5,908 nt of DNA from Bacteroidota bacterium (GTDB lineage Bacteria > Bacteroidota > Bacteroidia > Bacteroidales > VadinHA17), in the NCBI GenBank assembly GCA_021816545.1, contig JAKAXP010000151.1, positions 1 through 5,908 on the forward strand, given 5' to 3'. Of this stretch, positions 1 to 5,908 are shown piece by piece. Position 1 is the stretch's first letter. Each line of letters opens with the position of its first letter. A program made the position numbers and the translations under genes. The notes under the pieces are model-generated. The model did no database searches and was not told the origin of the DNA. It saw nothing but the letters and a program-made list of their open reading frames with translations.

Positions 1-2
1 CG

Positions 3-332
3 GCACATACAGAAAGCTCAGCGATGATACGCCAGCGGGTGGTGGAAGCGCGTGCCATACAGTCAGAACGGTTTGCCGGCAGTGACGGCATACACTCAAA
101 TGCCCAGATGACACCTGCCATGATCCGCCGGCACTGCCACCTCGATGACGCCGGGGGACGACTGCTCAGGGCAGCGATGGAGAAGCGGGGACTATCCGCC
201 CGCGCATATGACCGGATCCTTAAGGTGTCACGCACAATTGCCGACCTCGACAATGCCGATAGGATAAGACCTGATCACCTCTCGGAGGCAATCAACTACA
301 GGAACCTCGACCGCGAGGGATGGGCCGGGTGA
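3..332 (+). CDS. comM: ComM/YifB-type Mg-chelatase-like AAA ATPase, C-terminal fragment (5' end outside window)
   Basis: The reading frame is already open at the left edge, so the gene starts upstream. The window holds about the last 109 codons and ends at TGA 330-332. The fragment matches the C-terminal Mg_chelatase_C domain of the ComM/YifB family: an SSA-IRQRVVEARAIQ-ERF helix, a NAQM motif, then LSARAYDRILKVSRTIADL, then the sensor-2-like HLSEAINYRNLDR end followed by W. Family members are about 510 aa, so the Walker A/B AAA core lies outside the window. In Vibrio and Haemophilus, ComM is a hexameric helicase that drives branch migration during natural transformation. In Bacteroidota the role is inferred by homology only. 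The stop codon lies inside the first copy of a 64-bp repeat. An internal ATG at 24 is not the true start, because the conserved sequence continues upstream of it. Confidence 0.93.
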   Translation, partial: AHTESSAMIRQRVVEARAIQSERFAGSDGIHSNAQMTPAMIRRHCHLDDAGGRLLRAAMEKRGLSARAYDRILKVSRTIADLDNADRIRPDHLSEAINYRNLDREGWAG

Positions 333-505
333 GTGGAGAACAGCTTCATGAGGATTCCCCCGGGTTGGCAGCAGCCAGTTAGTGCCGGCCGGGTGAGTGG
401 AGAACACTTTCATGGGGATTACCCCTGGCTGACAGCAGCCAGTTAGTGTTGGCCGGGTGAGCGGAGTTACACTACTTCAAGAATTTTCCCGGGCTGACAG
501 CAGCC
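323..505. repeat. Three tandem 64-bp direct repeats, each with a short hairpin
   Basis: Each unit begins with GGCCGGGTGAG: at 323, 387 and 451, exactly 64 bp apart. Units 1 and 2 match at about 55 of 64 positions by hand count. Unit 3 is more diverged but keeps the start and the GGCTGACAGCAGCC core, with one extra base before its end near 505. Each unit holds a hairpin with a 4-nt loop. Unit 2 has a perfect 7-bp stem, CTGGCTG (425-431) with CAGCCAG (436-442). Unit 3 has a 5-bp stem (492-496 with 501-505). Unit 1 keeps the stem through a T-G wobble (363-367 with 372-376). The unit length is not a multiple of three. Unit 1 overlaps the last two comM codons and its stop. The function is unknown; it could be a repeat family that acts in the transcript, or a local duplication of the comM 3' end. 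Confidence 0.85.
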
Positions 506-518
506 GGAGAAGCCCGGG
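488..518. other. 8-bp perfect inverted repeat at the end of the repeat array
   Basis: CCCGGGCT at 488-495 and AGCCCGGG at 511-518 are exact reverse complements separated by 15 nt. The left arm shares bases with the small hairpin of repeat unit 3 (492-505), so the two folds exclude each other. There is no T-run after either arm on the matching strand, so a standard intrinsic terminator is not supported. It could still end or protect the comM transcript. Confidence 0.55.
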
Positions 519-564
519 CAGAGTGAAATTTGTCACATCTGTACTTAAACACATTTCTTTTCGT

Positions 565-572
565 TTAATTTG
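565..572 (+). promoter_or_regulatory. Possible Bacteroidota -7 element upstream of the SiaB-like gene
   Basis: TTAATTTG differs from the Bacteroidota -7 consensus TAnnTTTG at one fixed base. It lies about 40 nt before the ATG at 611 in an AT-rich stretch (519-610) that contrasts with the GC-rich repeats before it. No clear -33 TTTG is found 19-21 nt upstream; the nearest TTTG is at 529-532, too far away. The call is weak. Confidence 0.3.
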
Positions 573-610
573 CTACGGGGAACGATTGAATTTCTTTTTT
601 GTCGGAATGT

Positions 611-1747
611 ATGGAACTTATTAACAAACTAAGGCAGAAGCTTTCAGACGAACACCTTATGTTCGCCTACCGCGGTGAAGTGACAGGAGATAACTCTGTC
701 AGCCTGCTAACCCTGCTGGAGCGCGAGATGGAGTTCTCTGACTTCAGCATGCTGGGCCGTAAACGGCTGTTCATGTTCGTGCTTGAGAACCTCCAGAATA
801 TCACCCGGCACGGTGTGACCAAAAGCAATGAGATAACATCTCTTGTGGTTTACAGCAAAACAAGTGAAGGCTATACCGTAAGCACAGGAAACGCCCTTAA
901 AAAGGGCGAAGTGAGCAGCCTAAGGCGTAACCTTAAGAAAATCAACAGCCTTGATCCTGACAAGATCAGGGAGGTGTACAGGACTATGCTCCAGGATTCA
1001 ACTATTGGCAGGAAAGGCGGGGCAGGACTCGGACTGATGGAGATGGCCCGCAAGACCGGCAACAAGCTCGATTATGACTTCTTCCCCATAGACGAAAAAT
1101 ACTCCTATTTCATCCTCAGCAAGACAATTGACTCCGGAGGAAAGGGGATGACCGAGCCCACCGAAGGGCAGGGGACATTCGACGGCAAAAGGATAATGCA
1201 GCTTGAACGGATGATGAAGTCGAACAGCATCTTCTTCATCTGGGCAGGTCCTCTCACACATGCAATCAGTAAGGAGCTGCTCAACTTCAGTGAGACAACC
1301 ATGCGCGAGGCAGAACTTGAACAGAACCTCCACAAGCGCGTCTTTGCAACACTCATTGAGCTGCTTCAGAATGTCGCCCAGCACAGCCCGGGATTTGATG
1401 CGGAGAAGAAGTACGGTATCCCACTGGCCATGATCAGGCAGACACCCGCCTCATTCATAATAACCTCAGGTAACCTGATCAGGAGAAGTGATACCGATCA
1501 TCTCACCCAGAAGCTTGACATGGTCAACAGGTACGACGAGGAGGGTCTCAAGAAGCTGCTGAAGGTGGCACTGATGGGCCAGGATATGTCGAAGATTTCC
1601 ACCGGTTATATGGGCCTCCTTGAAATGGCCCGCAGATCAGGCAGCAGGCTGACTTACAAGTTTGACGATGTGAACGACGAATACGCCTACTACACTGTCA
1701 CTGTAAGGGTAAGGGCCAAGGGATTCAGAACCCCGGCCCAGGGTTAG
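611..1747 (+). CDS. Tandem SiaB/DUF6272-like protein (two fused GHKL-like domains)
   Basis: This protein of 378 aa resembles the SiaB family kinases (DUF6272), whose Bacteroidota members are usually about 185 aa; here two copies are fused. Copy 1 (residues ~12-171) has an N-box-like ENLQNITRHG (59-68), STGN (91-94) and a glycine-rich G-box GRKGGAGLGL (133-142). Copy 2 (~206-366) has IELLQNVAQHS (249-259), TSGN (285-288) and a weaker STGYMGLLEMARR (330-342). The matching N-box glutamates are 191 residues apart. No signal peptide or membrane segment is seen, so it is probably cytoplasmic. In Pseudomonas, SiaB phosphorylates SiaC, and the PP2C phosphatase SiaA reverses this; SiaC controls the diguanylate cyclase SiaD. 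No such partner is visible here. Start: ATG 611 gives the family-like MELINKLRQKL. An in-frame TTG at 599 is possible; a stop at 587-589 rules out anything earlier. No clear ribosome binding site. The kinase activity is inferred from the family. Confidence 0.8.
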   Translation: MELINKLRQKLSDEHLMFAYRGEVTGDNSVSLLTLLEREMEFSDFSMLGRKRLFMFVLENLQNITRHGVTKSNEITSLVVYSKTSEGYTVSTGNALKKGEVSSLRRNLKKINSLDPDKIREVYRTMLQDSTIGRKGGAGLGLMEMARKTGNKLDYDFFPIDEKYSYFILSKTIDSGGKGMTEPTEGQGTFDGKRIMQLERMMKSNSIFFIWAGPLTHAISKELLNFSETTMREAELEQNLHKRVFATLIELLQNVAQHSPGFDAEKKYGIPLAMIRQTPASFIITSGNLIRRSDTDHLTQKLDMVNRYDEEGLKKLLKVALMGQDMSKISTGYMGLLEMARRSGSRLTYKFDDVNDEYAYYTVTVRVRAKGFRTPAQG

Positions 1748-1812
1748 ATCATCAGAAGGATTTTTTCAGGGCCGCATAGCCAGGCGGGAACCGGCACCAG
1801 TCGGCATCGGTC

Positions 1813-2559
1813 TTAATCGGCATTTACAAGCAGGAGCTCTTTCCCGTCATATACGGCATAGCTCTCCCGGCTGCTGAACCAGTCGCCGAGGATAATCATT
1901 CTTCTTCCCTCCTCATCAAACGTAAGCGGCAGGTGTCTGTGACCGTAGATGTAATATTTTGCCCTGCATCCGCCGGCCGCCACGCGCCGGGTGTGCCTTA
2001 TAAGGTCTTCCCTTTCTTCGCCCATGAAGGGAAGTGAGACATGTTTCGCCAGCCTGCTGTGTCTTGACCAAGCGTGGCCTATCGCCACACCCCAGCGCGG
2101 ATGTATCGCAGAGAAAAGAATCCTGGAAACAGGGCTCCTGAAGACGGCAAAAAGGACCCTGCCTCCGATGCTTCTGCTTCCCAGCCCCTCCCCGTGTGCC
2201 AGGTAGAAGAGTTCCCCGCCTATTGTGGTTTCCAGCGGTTCATAGTGAACAGTCACTCCGCATTCATCTGCCAGGTAACCCTTCATCCACATATCGTGGT
2301 TACCCGTAAACATGTGCACCTCAATGCCTCTGTCAGTCAGGGCCGAAATCCTTCCCAGGAACCTGGTGAATCCTTTCGGTATCACCTCCCTGTACTCCCA
2401 CCAGAAGTCGAACACATCACCCAGAAGCCATATTGCTGAAGCATCGGCAGATACCCGGTCAAGCCAGCTTACTACCCTCTGTTCCCGTTCATGAGGGTCG
2501 GTACCGGCCGCCAGTCCAAGGTGGAAGTCTGATGCAAAATATGTTTTCCGGCCTTCCAA
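1813..2559 (-). CDS. lpxH: UDP-2,3-diacylglucosamine diphosphatase, LpxH-like
   Basis: This is a calcineurin-like metallophosphoesterase of 248 aa, the usual LpxH size. The metal-site motifs appear in order: DFHLG (D11, H13), GDVFDFWWEY (D48, D51), GNHDMW (N87, H88, D89), AHGEG (H122) and YGHRHLP (H207, H209). FDFWWEY and the HGxGLG form are typical of LpxH-like enzymes in Bacteroidota. The enzyme cleaves UDP-2,3-diacylglucosamine to lipid X and UMP in lipid A synthesis, at the cytoplasmic face of the inner membrane. The HGEG motif has Glu where most family members have Asp; this residue is not one of the known metal ligands. The start is TTG at 2559: an in-frame stop lies at 2572-2574, and the next Met (residue 84) would remove the first two metal motifs. 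It begins 8 bp after the upstream gene's stop, so translation may be coupled. It converges with the SiaB-like gene, 65 bp away. Confidence 0.88.
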   Translation of the reverse strand: MEGRKTYFASDFHLGLAAGTDPHEREQRVVSWLDRVSADASAIWLLGDVFDFWWEYREVIPKGFTRFLGRISALTDRGIEVHMFTGNHDMWMKGYLADECGVTVHYEPLETTIGGELFYLAHGEGLGSRSIGGRVLFAVFRSPVSRILFSAIHPRWGVAIGHAWSRHSRLAKHVSLPFMGEEREDLIRHTRRVAAGGCRAKYYIYGHRHLPLTFDEEGRRMIILGDWFSSRESYAVYDGKELLLVNAD

Positions 2560-2567
2560 AGCCCCGG

Positions 2568-3722
2568 TTATTTATTGAAGATCTGGTCCATCCTGATAAG
2601 CAGGTTACGGCCTGTCAGGTTGGTGTTGACGATGTTGCCCTGCGGATCATAGAGCAGGTTGGAGGGGAGGCTGGTGATATTCATAACTCGTGAATAGACA
2701 GGGTTTTGCGGATCAGCCTCCCTGACACTTATCCACGGAATCTCCTCAAACCTGACCACGTTCTTCCATCTCTCCTGATCAGGGTCAAGGCTCACCTGGA
2801 AAATCTCAAGCCCCTTTTTGTGATAGTCGGCGTAGATTGACCTGAGCATCGGCAGTTCATTCATCGATTCTGCCGATGTGGTGCTCCAGAATGAGACCAG
2901 CACCCATTTGCCCCTGAGTGAGGATACGCTGGTCATTTTGCCATTGATGTCTGGCAGTTCAGGAGTTGTATTGGTTTCAGGCAGCTTTGATGCCAGGTTT
3001 GCCATCCGGTCAATGTACATCCGGTTAAGTTCAGAGGTGACATTTTCCTTCAGTGCGCGCACATGGCGCGAAACAGGATACCTGACCGACAGTGAGTCTG
3101 AAACGATCTTAAGATACTGAAGGTCACGCGGCTGGTATAGTACGTATGTATTTTCGTCGAGTCTCTGGTACAGTGCCTGGATGGCCGACATGGAGCTGAT
3201 GTTCTCTATAACGAATTTGATGTTGAACTTGCGCTGTTCATCAACAATGCTGACGAATGCCTTTTCAAGCTCCGGACCGCGGACGGCAAGCTCATCGTTG
3301 CTCAGCGAGGAGTAAATGTTCCTGACTGAGTCAAGCCTGGTCTTGGTAACAAGCAGGTGCTGGTCAAGCATCCGGATGTCTTCCGATCCGGGTGATCCCT
3401 GAACTGTGTAGTTCATCGCCAGAGGGCTCTTGCCGAACTGTATCGAGATCTTTTCGCCGGGCATTGCCAGCAATCCGACGAACTCATTGTCGGGGAACCG
3501 GACCTGGTAGAACTCCGGACCCGTAATTTCAGCTTCAAATTTGAATTTTCCCTTTTTGATCTCTGCTGAGTCAACCCTGGTGCCGCGGTCAACTTCCGAC
3601 TGGTCGAGGTAGACTTTCCCTTCGCTGGGTTCGGTGAAGGTGCCTTTTATGACGATTTTATTTTCGTTATTGCAGGCTGCAAGAAGCAATGCGGCCAATA
3701 GCACGGGAACAAATTTCTTCAT
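2568..3722 (-). CDS. Thioredoxin-fold lipoprotein of the TlpA/DUF4369 type lacking both catalytic cysteines
   Basis: Residues 1-17 form a lipoprotein signal: MKK, then a hydrophobic run, then the lipobox LLAAC with lipidated Cys17. Next come a DUF4369-like beta region (~20-108), a helical linker (~114-245) and a C-terminal thioredoxin-like domain (~255-384). The active-site segment reads FWSTTSAESMNELP, where the neighbouring paralogue has FWAAWCPPCREENP, so both cysteines are Ser (S283, S286) and the active-site Trp is lost. The cis-proline is kept (SLPSN, P353), as are KGLEIFQVSLD and YDPQGNIV. Cys17 is the only cysteine, so thiol redox chemistry is ruled out; a binding or structural role is inferred. 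The start is placed at ATG 3722, which gives a normal signal peptide; a TTG at 3746 would add eight residues. It lies 46 bp after the paralogue's stop and 8 bp before lpxH, in the same operon. The domain names are reliable; the function is not known. Confidence 0.85.
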   Translation of the reverse strand: MKKFVPVLLAALLLAACNNENKIVIKGTFTEPSEGKVYLDQSEVDRGTRVDSAEIKKGKFKFEAEITGPEFYQVRFPDNEFVGLLAMPGEKISIQFGKSPLAMNYTVQGSPGSEDIRMLDQHLLVTKTRLDSVRNIYSSLSNDELAVRGPELEKAFVSIVDEQRKFNIKFVIENISSMSAIQALYQRLDENTYVLYQPRDLQYLKIVSDSLSVRYPVSRHVRALKENVTSELNRMYIDRMANLASKLPETNTTPELPDINGKMTSVSSLRGKWVLVSFWSTTSAESMNELPMLRSIYADYHKKGLEIFQVSLDPDQERWKNVVRFEEIPWISVREADPQNPVYSRVMNITSLPSNLLYDPQGNIVNTNLTGRNLLIRMDQIFNK

Positions 3723-3768
3723 TCGTTTAAGGTATTTCCGGTACAAATAAACTAAAAATCAGCATTGG

Positions 3769-4998
3769 CTACTGTGCTGAAAACACTTCGTCAAGCTTTT
3801 TCGCAAGGTCTTCACCCCTGAGGTTGGTAGCAATGACCCTTCCGTCAGGGTCAACCAGGAAGCTTGCAGGGATCTCTGTCAGGCCGAACTGCTTCACTAC
3901 CTCCGAGTCGCGGTAGCGCAGGTCACTCACATGCTTCCATCTCCCAAGGCGGTCATTTCTGATTGCCTCAAGCCACTCCTCCTTTCTGAGGTCAAGCGAA
4001 ACCTGGAAGATATCGAATCCCTTCCAGTGGTACATTTCATAGAGCTTCACCAGGTTGGGATTCTCCTCCCGGCACGGAGGGCACCATGCAGCCCAGAAGT
4101 CAACAAGCACCACCCTTCCCCTCAGTGCGGAGAGCCGAACCGTATCGCCATCCGGGCCCGGAAGGGCAATTTCAGGGAGCAGGTCGCCGGCCACGGGAGT
4201 TTCTCCTTCCTTCCGGCCCACGGCAACCGAGTTGCGAAGGTTCGCAACGAATGTATGCAGGTCAAGAACCAGGTCTGACTCCGGGTAAAGTGCATAAAGT
4301 GCAGAATCAACACTGTAGAATACCTCCGGGTTTTTCGCCGCGTCAAACAGCTGAAGTCCCGGCACAACCTGCTGGTTCAGCAGGTAGACCGGTACCATTG
4401 ATGATTTGTTCTCAGTGACAAGGGCAAGGGCTCTTTCGCGGAAGGCTGCCACAACATCCGCGGCCCGCCTGTCAAGACTGTCCATCAGGAGGGGAAGGCG
4501 CGGACTGTCAATGCTGTCATTGTATGTATCGGTAAGCTGTTTCAGTTCGGCAATCACCTCATCATGATCCTTCCTGAATCCAAGAATCACCTCCGTGCCG
4601 TCTGATCCCTTCACGGAGACCGGTTTTGACATCGAGTTGCGTGCTGCCTGAACTTCTATTTTTTCGCCGGGGGAGATGAGCAGTGTGAGAAAGTCGGTGT
4701 CATCGAAGCTGAGCATGTAAAATGCCGGCCACTCGGTCTCAGACCTGAAGCTGAACCGGCCGTCCTTCCCCGGCACAAGCGAGTCAACCGGTTCAAGCAG
4801 CCCGGGTCTGACTTCGCGCAGCAGCAGGTATTCTCCTTCATTCGTCCCATCTATCTTTCCGCTGACTGTAAAACTGTTATTCCTGCAACCGGTGACACCG
4901 AGGAGTATCAGGGCCAGGAGAATCATGATTTTCCTGCTCCCGGCAACATTGACAAGGCGCAACATACTGTTTGCTCTGTATTTCATGAAATCTTTCAT
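3769..4998 (-). CDS. TlpA/ResA-type thiol-disulfide oxidoreductase lipoprotein with DUF4369-like N-terminus
   Basis: The protein has 409 aa. The N-terminal signal ends in the lipobox GVTGC (Cys38), so it is predicted to be a lipoprotein facing the periplasm. A DUF4369-like beta domain (~43-125) is followed by a helical region (~135-255) and a thioredoxin domain (~270-409). The thioredoxin domain has FWAAWCPPC (C306, C309), the cis-proline motif EIPASF (P377) and the VDPDGRVIATNLRG end. Members of this family reduce disulfides or apocytochrome c on the outer side of the inner membrane; the substrate here is unknown. It is first in an apparent operon with a cysteine-less paralogue and lpxH. A -7 promoter element lies about 45 bp upstream. 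ATG 4998 is used; ATGs at 4986 and 4965 are also possible, and the last would give a more usual 27-residue signal peptide. The gene could carry the local name resA or tlpA, but orthology is not shown. Confidence 0.9.
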   Translation of the reverse strand: MKDFMKYRANSMLRLVNVAGSRKIMILLALILLGVTGCRNNSFTVSGKIDGTNEGEYLLLREVRPGLLEPVDSLVPGKDGRFSFRSETEWPAFYMLSFDDTDFLTLLISPGEKIEVQAARNSMSKPVSVKGSDGTEVILGFRKDHDEVIAELKQLTDTYNDSIDSPRLPLLMDSLDRRAADVVAAFRERALALVTENKSSMVPVYLLNQQVVPGLQLFDAAKNPEVFYSVDSALYALYPESDLVLDLHTFVANLRNSVAVGRKEGETPVAGDLLPEIALPGPDGDTVRLSALRGRVVLVDFWAAWCPPCREENPNLVKLYEMYHWKGFDIFQVSLDLRKEEWLEAIRNDRLGRWKHVSDLRYRDSEVVKQFGLTEIPASFLVDPDGRVIATNLRGEDLAKKLDEVFSAQ

Positions 4999-5043
4999 AA
5001 CTGCCGAACTATTTAAACTCGCATTGGTTCTCTTTCAGGAGTG

Positions 5044-5051
5044 CAAAGATA
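5044..5051 (-). promoter_or_regulatory. Bacteroidota-type -7 promoter element for the lipoprotein-lpxH operon
   Basis: On the minus strand the sequence is TATCTTTG followed by CAC, a full match to the Bacteroidota -7 consensus TAnnTTTG. Transcription would begin near 5037, giving a leader of about 40 nt before ATG 4998. The expected -33 TTTG is poor: about 19 nt upstream there is only CCTG. An AT-rich stretch (AAAAATAGA) sits directly upstream of the -7 element. Confidence 0.6.
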
Positions 5052-5114
5052 TCTATTTTTCAGAGCCTTCAGGGATCGTAACGGCTCCAACGGGCACATA
5101 ATTAATCTGATTTT

Positions 5115-5144
5115 TTTGCTTTTCTTTGCACCTGAAACTATTTG
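5115..5144 (+). promoter_or_regulatory. Weak candidate promoter for the debranching enzyme gene
   Basis: TTTG at 5115-5118 is followed after 20 nt by TATTTG at 5139-5144. The spacing fits Bacteroidota promoters, but the -7 element lacks the two spacer bases of TAnnTTTG. A second near-match, TTTCTTTG, lies at 5121-5128. The whole stretch 5099-5190 is AT-rich, as promoters of this phylum often are. Neither candidate is convincing alone. Confidence 0.25.
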
Positions 5145-5208
5145 TTATTAAATTAATAGAGTTAATTCTCCTTCTTTTCTTTAGCAGCAAAACGGAACTC
5201 CTGAATAT

Positions 5209-5908
5209 ATGGGATACATTAAATTTGATAAGGCTCAGGTAGTTAACCTGGAATATTCCCTGACCCGCGAGATTTTGCGCAGCAACAGGGCCGGAAGCTA
5301 TTCCTCCACCACCATTGTCGGTTGCAACACCCGCAAATATCACGGCTGGCTTGTATGCCCGGTTGATGCCCTCGGAGGCGAAAGGCATGTACTCCTTTCA
5401 TCAGTTGACACCACCGTCGCAAGCAACGGCCAGAGTTTCAACACAGGGATCCGCAAGTACCATGGCGACCACTACAGTCCGAAGGGACACAAATATGTGG
5501 AAGACTTTGATATACAGGACATCCCCGGGATGACCTACAGGGTTGGGAACGTAATCATGAAGCAGGAGCGTATCCTTGTTCACTATGAGGAGCAGTTGCT
5601 GATCAGGTATACAATCATTGACACGGATGAGCCTGTGAAGCTTCAGCTGAGACCGTTCCTTGCATTCAGGAGCATCCACCAGCTCACACATGCGAACATG
5701 TGGGCCAATACCCGCACGGAACCGGTGCCTCACGGCATTAAGATCCGGATGTACGACGGCTTCCCGTCACTTCACATGCAGCTCTCGTGCAAGGCGGAGT
5801 TTGTCCCGGTACCTGACTGGTACCTCGGTGTTGAGTATGTTGAAGAGCAGAAGCGGGGGTATGATTATTCCGAAGATCTTTTTGTTCCCGGATTCTTTGA
5901 AACAACGG
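5209..5908 (+). CDS. Glycogen debranching enzyme (GH133 type), N-terminal part; runs off the window
   Basis: The frame is open from ATG 5209 to the right edge (233 full codons plus one base) with no stop, so the gene continues beyond the window. The start MGYIKFDKAQVVNLEYSL, then LRSNRAGSYSSTTIVG and NTRKYHGWLV (residues 40-49), is typical of the N-terminal beta-sandwich domain (GDE_N) of bacterial/archaeal amylo-alpha-1,6-glucosidases. VLLSSVD, RVGNVIMKQER and LRPFLAFRSIHQL also fit that domain. The catalytic (alpha/alpha)6 domain should follow; full proteins are about 650 aa. The enzyme removes alpha-1,6 branches during glycogen or maltodextrin breakdown in the cytoplasm; no signal peptide is seen. 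It is transcribed away from the lipoprotein operon, with 210 bp between the starts. No clear ribosome binding site precedes it, which is common in Bacteroidota. Glycogen synthase genes, often close by in this phylum, would lie outside the window. Confidence 0.9.
   Translation, partial: MGYIKFDKAQVVNLEYSLTREILRSNRAGSYSSTTIVGCNTRKYHGWLVCPVDALGGERHVLLSSVDTTVASNGQSFNTGIRKYHGDHYSPKGHKYVEDFDIQDIPGMTYRVGNVIMKQERILVHYEEQLLIRYTIIDTDEPVKLQLRPFLAFRSIHQLTHANMWANTRTEPVPHGIKIRMYDGFPSLHMQLSCKAEFVPVPDWYLGVEYVEEQKRGYDYSEDLFVPGFFETT

Noticed and set aside
323..505. CRISPR-like array
   Set aside because: The units are contiguous 64-bp repeats without unique spacers of constant length, and no cas genes are present.
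998..1384. Open frame of 128 codons on the minus strand inside the SiaB-like gene
   Set aside because: It lies antisense to a gene with clear family motifs, shows no recognisable domain, and is rich in residues typical of a reversed reading of a real gene.
1748..1812. Bidirectional terminator between the convergent SiaB-like and lpxH genes
   Set aside because: A T-run (1760-1765) is present, but no stem longer than about 4 bp precedes it on either strand.
2074..2439. Open frame of 121 codons on the plus strand opposite lpxH
   Set aside because: The opposite strand carries all the LpxH metal motifs, and this frame has no domain or plausible start context.
3931..4418. Overlapping plus-strand open frames opposite the active thioredoxin lipoprotein
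   Set aside because: They are low-complexity, Pro/Arg/Ser-rich shadows of a high-GC coding strand; the minus-strand gene is certain.
5063..5087. Inverted repeat GAGCC/GGCTC upstream of the operon promoter as an operator
   Set aside because: The arms are only 5 bp with a 15-nt gap, which is expected by chance in a 210-bp spacer.
5053..5388. Minus-strand open frame of 111 codons across the divergent spacer and the start of the debranching gene
   Set aside because: It covers the promoter region and the strongly conserved GDE_N start on the other strand, with no protein family resemblance.

Overview
The window looks like a chromosomal segment of a Bacteroidota bacterium, probably Bacteroidales or a close relative. 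The clues are two DUF4369/TlpA-type thioredoxin lipoproteins, a SiaB/DUF6272-type protein, a GH133 glycogen debranching enzyme with the start typical of that phylum, a TAnnTTTG-type -7 promoter element, and weak or absent Shine-Dalgarno sequences. No rRNA, tRNA, insertion sequence, integrase or CRISPR array is visible.

Layout. (1) Positions 1-332, plus strand: the 3' end of a ComM/YifB-type Mg-chelatase-like AAA ATPase gene, cut by the window edge. (2) 333-598: a noncoding spacer with three copies of a 64-bp direct repeat. The first copy starts inside the last codons of comM, and each copy carries a small hairpin. (3) 611-1747, plus: a protein of 378 aa (382 aa from an alternative TTG start) made of two tandem SiaB/DUF6272-like domains, the second with a degraded G-box. 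(4) 1813-4998, minus: a likely three-gene operon, read from right to left. It holds a thioredoxin-fold lipoprotein with an intact WCPPC site, a paralogue in which both active-site cysteines are serine, and an LpxH-like UDP-2,3-diacylglucosamine hydrolase starting 8 bp after its neighbour's stop with a TTG codon. (5) 4999-5208: a divergent intergenic region with a good Bacteroidota -7 element for the operon. (6) 5209-5908, plus: the first 233 codons of a GH133-type glycogen debranching enzyme, running off the window.

How the genes fit together. The minus-strand operon concerns the cell envelope: two lipoproteins that should sit on the periplasmic side and an enzyme of lipid A synthesis. The SiaB-like protein is a putative signalling kinase or regulator whose usual partners (a SiaC/DUF1987 protein, a PP2C phosphatase) are not in the window. 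ComM (DNA uptake and recombination) and the debranching enzyme (glycogen breakdown) have no obvious link to the rest.

No clearly new multi-gene system is visible. The items most worth a second look are the cysteine-less thioredoxin lipoprotein next to its active paralogue, the fused double SiaB domain, and the 64-bp hairpin repeats.
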